Origin: Nitrososphaeria archaeon
GTDB taxonomy: Archaea > Thermoproteota > Nitrososphaeria > Conexivisphaerales > UBA164
Reading direction: 5' to 3'
NCBI GenBank assembly: GCA_029775955.1
Contig: JARVJW010000074.1
Coordinates: 1 to 13,379 of the forward strand
Length of the DNA stretch: 13,379 bases
Shown: piece by piece, positions 1 through 5,949 of the stretch
Position numbering within the stretch: position 1 is the first letter of the stretch
How the letters are laid out: every line of letters starts with the position of its first letter
Program-made: the position numbers and the translations under genes
The notes under the pieces: model-generated
Told to the model about the DNA's origin: nothing
What the model saw: the letters and a program-made list of their open reading frames with translations, nothing else
Database searches by the model: none

Positions 1-568
1 TGCTCTGTTGAACAAATATCCCTGAGAGTGCTTATCATTCTCAGATCTCTTCTAGGATTTCTGATCAGTTCATAGCTTTCACCAACTGCTTTGCCCTCTG
101 GTTCATGTAGTCGTATGCTCAGAAGCTTAAGGATAGGACAAAGGTCAATAAGGAAAAAGCAGCTCTTTGCTCACATGTTCGCCATAATAGACCTGAAGGA
201 TGTATATCTCATTAGGAAGTCAGAAAGGAATGCTTTTGACAGGACAATGGCTATCTCACATGGATGTTGACACTGATTCAGCAAGGCTTGACAGGCACTG
301 CATGGCGTGTTTGCGGGAATAATCCCAAATTCAATGTTAAATGGTTCCCAGAAGTGGGACACTATGAAAGAGTTTGTAATTAAATAAAATATCTTGAACA
401 ATATCATTAAAAGAGCAATTCCGAGGCTTTGCTGCAAATAAGAAAATGTTCGGGTAGGGCATTGCCCAAAGGCGTGATGACAGAATTGAATGTTCTGCAC
501 CAGTTCACAATCTATTCAACTTTGATAGGCAACCATATAAGAATAGCGTCCTACACCTAGGTGAATAG
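1..568 (+). pseudogene. Decayed DDE transposase (IS4-superfamily-like), 5' end beyond window
   Basis: No intact frame remains, but transposase-like peptides appear in order in changing plus-strand frames. They are SYAQKLKDRTKVNKEKAAL (frame 3, from 111), MFAIIDLKDVYLIRKSERN (frame 1, from 175), VDTDSARLDRHC (frame 2, from 266), GVFAGIIPNSMLNGSQKW (frame 1, from 304), IKYLEQYH (frame 3, from 384) and GFAANKKMFG then GIAQRRDDRIE (frame 2, from 425). The C-terminal part fits the IS4-type Y-x2-(R/K)-x3-E-x6-K signature: Tyr at 402-404, Lys at 411-413, catalytic Glu at 423-425, and a frameshift just after the Glu. In-frame stops lie at 108-110, 381-383, 408-410 and 455-457, and at least five frameshifts are needed. 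The natural stop is probably TAG at 566-568. I see no clear terminal inverted repeat. The family assignment rests on the motif and on memory of similar archaeal transposases. That it is a dead transposase is fairly sure. Confidence 0.75.
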
Positions 569-695
569 ATAGATTTATAAGATGCTCACGTGGGTACTGT
601 AAAGGAGTGCGTTTTTTCACTCACTTTTGATAACATGTACAATGATGTATATATTTATCAAAAAATTTTTTCTGTATATATCCCTAAAACATTAA
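569..695. other. AT-rich intergenic gap between transposase remnant and tRNA
   Basis: No gene is supported here. The stretch contains a weak 5-bp inverted repeat (GAGTG/CACTC around 606-620) and the A6T6 tract at 660-671. An open frame starting at 590 on the plus strand runs straight through the tRNA antisense and is not credible. Confidence 0.6.
660..671 (-). terminator. Oligo-T transcription terminator after tRNA-Ile
   Basis: A perfect AAAAAATTTTTT palindrome lies 24-35 bp beyond the tRNA 3' end, giving a run of six T on the minus strand in an AT-rich setting. Archaeal RNA polymerase terminates at oligo-T tracts without needing a strong hairpin. This is the best candidate for ending the psmA-to-tRNA transcript. 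Confidence 0.45.
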
Positions 696-794
696 TGGGC
701 CGGGCCGGATTTGAACCGGCGACCTTTCGGTTATCAGCTTCGTCACACCCTTTTAAGATGCTCGAACGCTCTAACCATGCTGAGCTACCGGCCC
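696..794 (-). tRNA. tRNA-Ile (GAU) with a 24-nt intron
   Basis: The minus strand folds as a complete cloverleaf once a 24-nt intron is removed. The acceptor stem is GGGCCGG/CCGGCCC with discriminator A. The D stem is GCUC/GAGC, the anticodon arm UUCGG-CUGAUAA-CCGAA, the variable loop AGGUC, and the T arm GCCGG-UUCAAAU-CCGGC. The anticodon is GAU, which reads AUC and AUU codons. The mature length is 75 nt and CCA is not encoded. The gene starts 4 bp after the pfdB stop codon, so it can be read as the last gene of that operon. A TATA-like CTTAAAGG inside the end of pfdB could also drive it. A37 in an ANN-decoding tRNA is the normal site of KEOPS-dependent t6A. Confidence 0.93.
739..762 (-). other. 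tRNA-Ile intron (24 nt) between positions 30 and 31
   Basis: The only excision that restores a perfect 5-bp anticodon stem joins ...UUCG to GCUGAUAA..., which places the intron after position 30, inside the stem. A bulge-helix-bulge can be drawn. CGUU of the 5' exon pairs with GACG near the intron 3' end (one U-G wobble). The 3-nt bulges CG^A and AA^G are both cut after their second base. An inner 6-bp intron hairpin (GCAUCU with GGGUGU, three G-U pairs) closes a UAAAA loop. The outer helix is weak, about 2 bp, so this is a relaxed BHB. Confidence 0.8.
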
Positions 795-798
795 ATTA

Positions 799-1158
799 TC
801 ATGTTGTTGTTGGTCCTTTAAGTGCCTGATTTACCCTTGCCTGCACTTCCTGCAGGCTCTGCCTAACTTTCTCTTCTTGCTTCGAAAGTATCGTCCTTCT
901 TGTATTGGCAAGTTCCTTTCTCTCGCCAAGTTCCTTCAAAAGGTCCTGCTTTGTAGACCTGATCATTATACTTCCTGATATTTTATAAACCTGCACGCTA
1001 TCATTTTCCTTTGTCAACTCTTCGATTGCCCTTTCGGTGTCAGCTAGTTCCAGGTCCACTTGCTGCTTTTGCGTAAGTAATGCCTGCAGTGTCTGTTGAA
1101 GCTGGTCATATCTTGTCAGTTCTTCTTGTAACCATGGTGGTATATTTGCTTCGCTCAT
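799..1158 (-). CDS. pfdB: Prefoldin subunit beta
   Basis: This is the 119-residue beta subunit of prefoldin. The cytosolic alpha2-beta4 jellyfish-shaped complex holds unfolded proteins with its coiled-coil tentacles and passes them to the thermosome. The protein has the family layout: an N-terminal helix rich in Gln and Leu (about residues 10-50), a short beta-hairpin region (about 53-70, YKISGSIMIRSTKQDLL) and a C-terminal coiled coil (about 73-113). Its length is normal for the archaeal beta subunit. The ATG overlaps the pcc1 stop by 4 bp (ATGA), and GGAGAAGGT lies just upstream. It is the last protein gene of the operon, and the tRNA gene begins 4 bp after its stop. The alpha subunit is not in this window. 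Confidence 0.93.
   Translation of the reverse strand: MSEANIPPWLQEELTRYDQLQQTLQALLTQKQQVDLELADTERAIEELTKENDSVQVYKISGSIMIRSTKQDLLKELGERKELANTRRTILSKQEEKVRQSLQEVQARVNQALKGPTTT
815..823 (-). promoter_or_regulatory. Possible internal tRNA-Ile promoter inside pfdB
   Basis: The minus strand reads ACTTAAAGG, a TATA-like element centred about 25 bp upstream of tRNA position 1 and inside the last codons of pfdB. The spacing is right for an archaeal promoter, but the sequence is also ordinary coding sequence (Leu-Lys-Gly). Confidence 0.25.
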
Positions 1159-1367
1159 TTTACCTTCTCCATACTTTCCAAAGCGGCATTTATAACTCTA
1201 AGGGTTGAATTCAATCTCGCCCTTATATCCCCTATATCTTGCATTTCATATTCAATTATAAATGTTCCATTTTCACACCTGGACTCATCCATTGCGGCAT
1301 TAAGTGCTCTAGCTACGGCTTTGTTGCCACTCACAGTTATTTTCAGTAAACCTATCCTATGGCTCAT
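1155..1367 (-). CDS. pcc1: KEOPS complex subunit Pcc1
   Basis: This 70-residue protein matches Pcc1, the small dimerising subunit of KEOPS (Kae1-Bud32-Cgi121-Pcc1). The complex makes N6-threonylcarbamoyladenosine (t6A) at A37 of tRNAs that read ANN codons. The diagnostic piece is the C-terminal helix ARLNSTLRVINAAL (about residues 49-62), after an alternating beta region with IIEYEM. The size fits the archaeal family. The ATG overlaps the end of rpl37ae by 11 bp, has GGAG 6 nt upstream, and cannot be extended because TAA lies five codons upstream in frame. The operon ends with a tRNA-Ile that should itself be a t6A substrate. The other KEOPS genes are outside the window. Confidence 0.85.
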   Translation of the reverse strand: MSHRIGLLKITVSGNKAVARALNAAMDESRCENGTFIIEYEMQDIGDIRARLNSTLRVINAALESMEKVK

Positions 1368-1542
1368 AAGCGTCTCCAGTTACCCTGTAACCACACTTAC
1401 CACATGCCCATATCCCATTATTTGACCTTGCGAATGTCCTTGAACCGCATTTTGGGCACATGCGTTTTTTCTTCAGCTTTTTCCATGCAGCCAAGTACTT
1501 CCTCCTAACTGTCAGGCCGTATTTAATTCCCAGATTTGGCAT
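1357..1542 (-). CDS. rpl37ae: Large-subunit ribosomal protein eL43 (L37Ae)
   Basis: This 61-residue basic zinc-ribbon protein belongs to the 50S subunit. The Zn-binding cysteines form two pairs, C29-P-K-C32 and C47-G-K-C50, 14 residues apart, with GIWAC and GDAY at the usual places. The N-terminal part (IKYGLTVRRKYLAAWKKLKKKR) is the lysine/arginine-rich rRNA-binding segment. It is slightly shorter than many relatives, lacking the first residues of the usual TGRFG-type extension. The ATG overlaps the last 20 bp of rrp42, and an in-frame TAG two codons upstream fixes the start. The gene sits between rrp42 and pcc1, an arrangement I recall in several archaea. Confidence 0.93.
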   Translation of the reverse strand: MPNLGIKYGLTVRRKYLAAWKKLKKKRMCPKCGSRTFARSNNGIWACGKCGYRVTGDAYEP

Positions 1543-2353
1543 TTTCTACCATCTCCACTATTTTTTTTCTAATATCTAAATACTTCGCTTTTCCTAAATC
1601 GACCATTTGAAATACATCGTCAATCTTTAGTCCACCACTCCCCCCCTTTTGCATTGCGCATATCCTTCCATCATTATCATAGACCGCCGTTAGCCTAGCA
1701 TCCATTATGCCCTCCTCCTCCCACGTCGGGTCAATCACTATGCTGCCGCCTATTTTGGCAAATGTAAGGGAAACGGCGAAGTCTGTAATAGGCATTGCCA
1801 TTTTTTCATCAGTCTTTACCGGAATATCGCCATCAATCCTGTACACATTAAAACTTGAAGTCATAAGAGCTGCAACTGCAGCATATGATGATGCATCAAA
1901 AAGGTTACCACCCATGCCCAGCACGCCTATATCAACATATATAACGTACACCTGTTTTGCTGGCTCGATGACAAGTTTTGAAAAATCAACCATTTTGCTT
2001 TCCCTTATTCCCCGGTCAACCACTCTTGCTAGTTCAATTGAATCCTCATCAGGAGGTCCTGGTTCCTGATATTCACTTGCTGTAGGAAATATTTCAGCGT
2101 TTACTATCAATATCCCCTCACTTGGCGTGTCAGGAAAAGGGGTGCCAACCTCAACTTTTATGCCAGCTATCACATGGGTATCTCCAAGCTTTACCGAGGC
2201 CGAGCCCTCAGCCTTTTCAATTATTCCAGGCACAATTTCAAGTGACCTCTGCTTGGAAAGCTCACGGCCATCAATATGCTTACCCTCTGAAATGGACTTC
2301 AGTATCTGGTCCTTTCGCAAATTACTTATTATTGGGCCCTTTTTTGGCATCAT
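1523..2353 (-). CDS. rrp42: Archaeal exosome subunit Rrp42
   Basis: Rrp42 is the catalytically inactive RNase PH-fold partner of Rrp41. Three Rrp41-Rrp42 dimers form the hexameric ring of the archaeal exosome, a phosphorolytic 3'-5' exoribonuclease and RNA-tailing machine. The 276 residues fit the family. Recognisable segments are DGRELSKQRSLEI near residue 28, VKVEVGTPFPDTP-like text around 66-77, GGNLFDASSYAAVAAL in the middle and VIDPTWEEE in the second half. The gene opens with ATGATG. The first ATG overlaps the rrp41 stop by 4 bp, and the second, three bases on, could be used instead. The end overlaps rpl37ae by 20 bp, so tight co-translation with both neighbours is likely. Confidence 0.94.
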   Translation of the reverse strand: MMPKKGPIISNLRKDQILKSISEGKHIDGRELSKQRSLEIVPGIIEKAEGSASVKLGDTHVIAGIKVEVGTPFPDTPSEGILIVNAEIFPTASEYQEPGPPDEDSIELARVVDRGIRESKMVDFSKLVIEPAKQVYVIYVDIGVLGMGGNLFDASSYAAVAALMTSSFNVYRIDGDIPVKTDEKMAMPITDFAVSLTFAKIGGSIVIDPTWEEEGIMDARLTAVYDNDGRICAMQKGGSGGLKIDDVFQMVDLGKAKYLDIRKKIVEMVENAKSGN

Positions 2354-3063
2354 TTTTCATCAGCCTTCTCAAAGTACTTTTTGCCAAGTGCTTCCTTTTG
2401 CTTTGTTTTTATTTTTATTGCAGCTTCCTTTGCCATCTTAACCGCTTCCTTAAATTCATCTACAGTCATTTTTCCATCCATCTGTAAAAGAGTTATCATA
2501 TCTTCATTTAATAAGAAGGCTATGGGTAGGTCAACCTCTCCCTCCTTATCCTCCTTGTCGCTCAGGTCTACAACCAGCGTTCCATCAACCTTTCCCACAG
2601 CGACAGCCTCAACCAAATCCTTCATTGGTATCCCTGCATCTGCAAGAGCTACAGAAGCTGCAGTAATGCTTGCGCTCCTGCTTCCACCGTCGCTCTGCAC
2701 TACCTCAATATATATATCGAGGAGAGTCTTTGGAAATTCATCAAGAATTAATGATGACTCAAGCGCATCCCTTATTACTTTAGAAATCTCTATTTCCCTT
2801 CTTGATGGTTGTGGTGATTTTCTCTCATCAGTGGAGAAGGGTGACATGTGGTACCTGCACCTGATTATTGCCTTTTCCATGCTTGTGCCGTACCTATGGC
2901 TGTCCTTAGGGCCATAAACCGCAACATATATTTTGTTTTTACCATGCTCAATGTAAGATGAACCGGCAGCGTTCTTTATGGTTCCCACTTCAAGCTTGAG
3001 TGGCCTTAAATCCAGAGGGCCTCTTCCGTCTGTCCTTTTTCCATCAATGATCAAATTGCCCAT
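2350..3063 (-). CDS. rrp41: Archaeal exosome catalytic subunit Rrp41
   Basis: Rrp41 carries the phosphorolytic active site of the archaeal exosome and degrades RNA 3' to 5' with inorganic phosphate. The 237-residue protein has the RNase PH fold. RTDGR is at 10-14, the RNA-path segment CRYHMSPF at 69-76 leads into PSRREIEISK (86-95), and the phosphate-binding SDGGSRSA lies at 124-131. GEVDLPIAF (175-183) contains Asp178, which aligns with the catalytic Asp182 of the Sulfolobus enzyme as I remember it. The C-terminal tail is a lysine-rich helix. The gene starts with ATG one base after the rrp4 stop and ends inside the rrp42 start. Stoichiometric production with Rrp42 fits this coupling. Confidence 0.95.
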   Translation of the reverse strand: MGNLIIDGKRTDGRGPLDLRPLKLEVGTIKNAAGSSYIEHGKNKIYVAVYGPKDSHRYGTSMEKAIIRCRYHMSPFSTDERKSPQPSRREIEISKVIRDALESSLILDEFPKTLLDIYIEVVQSDGGSRSASITAASVALADAGIPMKDLVEAVAVGKVDGTLVVDLSDKEDKEGEVDLPIAFLLNEDMITLLQMDGKMTVDEFKEAVKMAKEAAIKIKTKQKEALGKKYFEKADEK

Positions 3064-3064
3064 T

Positions 3065-3712
3065 TTATCTCAAAACTCCTTTTAACATATCTTCCAGCCC
3101 ATTAAGCTCGACCTGACTTTCAATGACCCTTACAATCTCCGTTATCCTGCCTATTGAATCTTTTTCTCCTTTAGCTACAATTACGCCGTTTATGCCCATA
3201 ACAATGCCTGCCCCTGTAAATGCCTTGATTTTGCTAATTATATTGCTTTTGCTTTTCAATAGATAAGCCGCCTTTGCTGGCGATACATAAAATATGGCAT
3301 CACCATCAACCCTCCATCTTTGGTCAAGGCTAAGCGATACATCCCTTCCCCTTTCAATTCTATTTACCCTTGCACTGAGTAGATCGCCAACCCTAACCTT
3401 CTCGCTTAAATCTCGCTTTGATGGGTCTATTCTCTTTTTATAAAATGCGTTTGCCATTATGAAACCATTTATATATGAGTTTATATCAACCGTTGCAGCA
3501 AGCGGCTGAACATCTGTAATCATGCCAATTACTTGGTCACCTATCTTTGGTATGTACGGCCCGGAAAGCCTAGTAACCCTCACCCTGCCACCTGTTACCT
3601 CCGCACTGCCCACAAATATTGAATAAAATTTGTCGTCGTTTTTTATTACATTGCTGTAAATCCTGTAATTCCCCCTGGCAACCAAGTCCCCGGGCACAAC
3701 ACTCTTACTCAA
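3065..3712 (-). CDS. rrp4: Exosome RNA-binding cap subunit Rrp4
   Basis: Rrp4 forms the cap over the exosome ring and feeds substrate RNA into the pore. In 215 residues it shows an N-terminal domain (VVPGDLVARGNY, about 5-16), an S1 domain (about 60-130: IGDQVIGMITDVQPLAATVDI through GRDVSLSLD) and a KH-like domain (about 145-200) with GINGVIVAKG in place of the more usual GxNGxIW-type loop. The start is TTG. An in-frame TGA lies two codons upstream and there is no early ATG. GAGGTGA sits 6 nt before the TTG, a strong Shine-Dalgarno match. GTG at residue 6 is the only nearby alternative. The gene overlaps the SDO1 stop by 8 bp. Confidence 0.93.
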   Translation of the reverse strand: MSKSVVPGDLVARGNYRIYSNVIKNDDKFYSIFVGSAEVTGGRVRVTRLSGPYIPKIGDQVIGMITDVQPLAATVDINSYINGFIMANAFYKKRIDPSKRDLSEKVRVGDLLSARVNRIERGRDVSLSLDQRWRVDGDAIFYVSPAKAAYLLKSKSNIISKIKAFTGAGIVMGINGVIVAKGEKDSIGRITEIVRVIESQVELNGLEDMLKGVLR

Positions 3713-4394
3713 TGAGCTTCACCTCAGCCTCCCCATGGGTTACTGATGCCATTCTGTCCAGAAACGCTGATTGGGAGGCTATGGGCATAACTATCCTGCC
3801 GCTGAGTGAACCGTCGCTGCCCCAGTTTTCTTCTTTTAATTCACCAAACTCCTTTAGCACCCTTATTGCCTGATAAGCGTACTTTGAAGATATTTTATAT
3901 GACAGCGTTATGCTGCCAGTTTTAAGCGCAAGGTATGGCCTTAACTTTTCAATTACACCCTTTGCCTGCTCCTCTGCCGGTTTCATTGGATCCACTGTTA
4001 CGCCTACCATTTCCATTGCTTTTTCAATTCTTACGATTGGATGTGGCAAGCCAGTCTTCGGGTCAACAAAGTTCTTTGAAATAAAATTAACTATCTGTTT
4101 CCTCTTTTCCTCGGTCATCTTTCGCCTCTGGTCAGTAGTTAATGGCAGCTCCCCCTTGAGCAATATCTCGCTTTCAATTTCTTTTATATTTTCTGTGCCA
4201 AATGCCTTCTTTAACTTTTCTCGGGGAGCCCGTTGTCCCTTTGAAAAATCTGTATATATCTCGTCCACCACAAGCACCTTGTCAAGGTCCTTTATCTTAT
4301 TCTGGCGGTATTCAAAGGCAGCCTCTGAATTTACCATAATTTCAAATCTTTCTGACCCTCTGTAAATTTTTACGATGACTGGCTTGGAGGACAT
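3705..4394 (-). CDS. sdo1: Ribosome maturation protein SDO1 (SBDS family)
   Basis: This is the archaeal homologue of the Shwachman-Bodian-Diamond syndrome protein, which in eukaryotes acts with EFL1 to release eIF6 from the 60S subunit. A role in late large-subunit maturation is inferred for Archaea. The 229 residues fit the three-domain family: an N-terminal FYSH domain (about 1-85, with FEIMVNSEAAFEYRQ and LPLTTDQRR near its end), a helical middle domain (about 90-160, with PHPIVRIEKAME) and a C-terminal ferredoxin-like domain (about 162-229). The ATG is 9 bp after the psmA stop and has only a weak ribosome-binding sequence. It ends 8 bp inside rrp4. Linkage to exosome genes is a known archaeal pattern. 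Confidence 0.93.
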   Translation of the reverse strand: MSSKPVIVKIYRGSERFEIMVNSEAAFEYRQNKIKDLDKVLVVDEIYTDFSKGQRAPREKLKKAFGTENIKEIESEILLKGELPLTTDQRRKMTEEKRKQIVNFISKNFVDPKTGLPHPIVRIEKAMEMVGVTVDPMKPAEEQAKGVIEKLRPYLALKTGSITLSYKISSKYAYQAIRVLKEFGELKEENWGSDGSLSGRIVMPIASQSAFLDRMASVTHGEAEVKLIE

Positions 4395-4403
4395 TTTATA
4401 AGT

Positions 4404-5132
4404 TTACGCCTGCCATTCTTTTGCTAGCTTCTCAATCTTGGATGACACTTCTTCCCTTGACAGCATCTTCATAGCCCTGCTTACGTTGTCTATGGTAGCA
4501 ACCTTCACATTTACTGGCTCGACCTTTCCTTCATTTACCTTCAGTATGCACTTTAGCGCAAGATCTACGGCTTCGTCAAATGGCAGGTCACTTTTATAGT
4601 TCTGTTCAAGGTATTCATTTGCAGCATCACTTCCCCCTCCGATTGCAATCGCATTATATTCCAAATAAGTGCCACTGGGGTCAGTTGAATAGAGTGCAGG
4701 TGCTTCCCTGTCCACTCCAGCTATAATCAGAGAAACGCCAAAAGGTCGCACGCCAGCATACTGCGTGTACTGTTGCGCAAGGTCGCCCAGCCTCCTAGAT
4801 ATAGTTTCCACCTCCACTTCTTCGTCATAAAGCAACCGATTGTTCTGAGCAATAGTTCTTGCTGAATCAACCATGACCCTAGCATCTGGAACGTATCCAG
4901 CTGCAGCAATGCCTATATGGTCATCAACCTGAAATATCTTCTGACTTAGCCTTGAGCTCTGAAGTTTTTTTATTCTTTCTTCGACAGCGAGAACTACCCC
5001 TTCATTTACCTTAACTCCTATTGCAATTGTTCCTCTCCTTACAGTTTCTATAGCATATTCAACCTGATACAATCTTCCATCAGGTGAAAATATGGTTAAT
5101 GCTCTATCATACCCTGCTGATGGTGCAAACAT
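4404..5132 (-). CDS. psmA: 20S proteasome subunit alpha
   Basis: This is the outer-ring alpha subunit of the 20S proteasome, which gates substrate entry and docks the PAN or Cdc48 ATPases. The alpha-type signature is clear near the N-terminus (YDRALTIFSPDGRLYQVEYA, residues 8-27), and GVRPFGVSLIIAG lies in the middle. At 242 residues the length is standard, and there is no catalytic N-terminal Thr, as expected. The ATG has GGTGA 10 nt upstream. It is the first gene of the operon, with a promoter in the 75-bp gap after trpC. The N-terminus (MFAPSAGYDR, EYAIETVRRG) differs from the Thermoplasma subunit as I recall it, which bears on the organism's identity. Confidence 0.95.
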   Translation of the reverse strand: MFAPSAGYDRALTIFSPDGRLYQVEYAIETVRRGTIAIGVKVNEGVVLAVEERIKKLQSSRLSQKIFQVDDHIGIAAAGYVPDARVMVDSARTIAQNNRLLYDEEVEVETISRRLGDLAQQYTQYAGVRPFGVSLIIAGVDREAPALYSTDPSGTYLEYNAIAIGGGSDAANEYLEQNYKSDLPFDEAVDLALKCILKVNEGKVEPVNVKVATIDNVSRAMKMLSREEVSSKIEKLAKEWQA

Positions 5133-5142
5133 TTTCTAAAAT

Positions 5143-5192
5143 TCACCAATGTTGATTGACAGGTGCCCCTTTTTAAATTTTTTATAATAATT
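5143..5192 (-). promoter_or_regulatory. Probable promoter and ribosome-binding site of the psmA operon
   Basis: The minus strand has two overlapping TATA-like elements: TTATAAAAAA (about 5179-5188) and TTTAAAAAGG (about 5168-5177). Transcription starting about 25 bp downstream would give a leader of roughly 15-25 nt. GGTGA at 5143-5147, 10 nt before the psmA ATG, would lie in that leader. The exact start site cannot be read from sequence. Confidence 0.45.
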
Positions 5193-5199
5193 ATGGTTT

Positions 5200-5215
5200 A
5201 TGCATAGTTATGCAT
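5200..5215. repeat. Paired ATGCAT palindromes over the trpC stop codon
   Basis: ATGCAT-AGTT-ATGCAT can fold as a 6-bp stem with a 4-nt loop, or can be read as two palindromic sites centred 10 bp apart, one helical turn. It overlaps the trpC stop codon and lies about 70-85 bp upstream of the psmA start codon. Function is unknown. No T-run follows it, so it is not a convincing terminator. Confidence 0.4.
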
Positions 5216-5948
5216 GCAGAAAACCGTTGATTTTTTCCTTATTTTTTATTAAACTTGTGCCAATCAGGAACCCATCGGTTCCGAGAGATTTGAGCTTGCT
5301 TATCCTCTCACATGATTCAATTCCGCTTTCTGCAATTTTTATAATGTTTCCCGGCAAGGCAGATAAAATGCGTTCCTGCTGTTGGTAATCAATTCGCAGT
5401 GTAAGGAGGTCCCTTGCATTGACGCCCACTATTCTTGGTTTCAAGCCTGAAGCAATATTTAAGTCCTTTTCGCTGTGCACCTCCACAAGCGCCTCCATAC
5501 CAAGTAAGTGCACCAAGTTGTAAAGCCTTTTGAGCGTTTCCTCCTCACCTATTATGCTCACAATCAGGAGCACGGCATCTGCCCCCAGCACATATGCATC
5601 ACGCACCTGACCCTCCGTAACCACAAAGTCCTTCATTAAAACCGGAACCTTAACTAAAGATGATGCTTCCCTTAAAATACCATATGAACCTTTAAATGCT
5701 ATTGGCTCCGTAATGACGCTTAATCCAATAGCTCCTGCAGACTCCACGTACTTTACATATTTGCGCGCATCAATGTCATACCTAAAACCGGATGGTGATG
5801 CAAGCTTTAATTCAGCTATTATGGGATTGACGCCTTGCCTTTTGGCACTAATTATTGACAACGATAGGCTATGGTTGCCCCTTTCCCTGTTGCCAACTGC
5901 CCTTTCTCTGCTTTTTGCAGCTTTCACTACATCCTTAATCCAGCTCAT
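5208..5948 (-). CDS. trpC: Indole-3-glycerol phosphate synthase
   Basis: TrpC closes the indole ring: carboxyphenylamino-deoxyribulose phosphate becomes indole-3-glycerol phosphate with loss of CO2 and water. The 246-residue (beta/alpha)8 barrel keeps the residues known from the Sulfolobus enzyme: Glu46 and Lys48 in IAELKLASPS, Lys106 in VLMKDF, Glu156 in ALVEVH, Asn177 in VGVNARDL, and Glu207-Ser208 in AESG. It is monofunctional, with no TrpF fusion. The ATG is 1 bp after the trpG stop and has AAGGT a few bases upstream. It is the last gene of the trp operon, and its stop codon lies in a palindromic sequence. Its product is the substrate of TrpA, encoded earlier in the same operon. Confidence 0.95.
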   Translation of the reverse strand: MSWIKDVVKAAKSRERAVGNRERGNHSLSLSIISAKRQGVNPIIAELKLASPSGFRYDIDARKYVKYVESAGAIGLSVITEPIAFKGSYGILREASSLVKVPVLMKDFVVTEGQVRDAYVLGADAVLLIVSIIGEEETLKRLYNLVHLLGMEALVEVHSEKDLNIASGLKPRIVGVNARDLLTLRIDYQQQERILSALPGNIIKIAESGIESCERISKLKSLGTDGFLIGTSLIKNKEKINGFLHA

Positions 5949-5949
5949 G

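Noticed and set aside
171..500. Minus-strand open frame of 109 codons with a hydrophobic stretch
   Set aside because: It is the antisense of the decayed transposase, where conserved transposase peptides are on the plus strand.
606..620. Hairpin GAGTG...CACTC as a terminator
   Set aside because: The stem is only 5 bp. On the minus strand the run is A rather than T, so it would not end the operon. The A6T6 tract is the better candidate.
696..794. Reading the tRNA as a long-variable-arm (Leu/Ser) tRNA without intron
   Set aside because: The extra bases interrupt the anticodon stem, not the variable loop. Removing 24 nt gives a perfect Ile(GAU) cloverleaf.
590..829. Plus-strand open frame of 79 codons
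   Set aside because: It reads antisense through the tRNA-Ile and the end of pfdB. The protein text is the translated tRNA complement, with no family match.
1707..2917. Plus-strand frames opposite rrp42 and rrp41
   Set aside because: They are antisense shadows of well-supported genes, with low-complexity Ser/Ile/Leu-rich text typical of such shadows.
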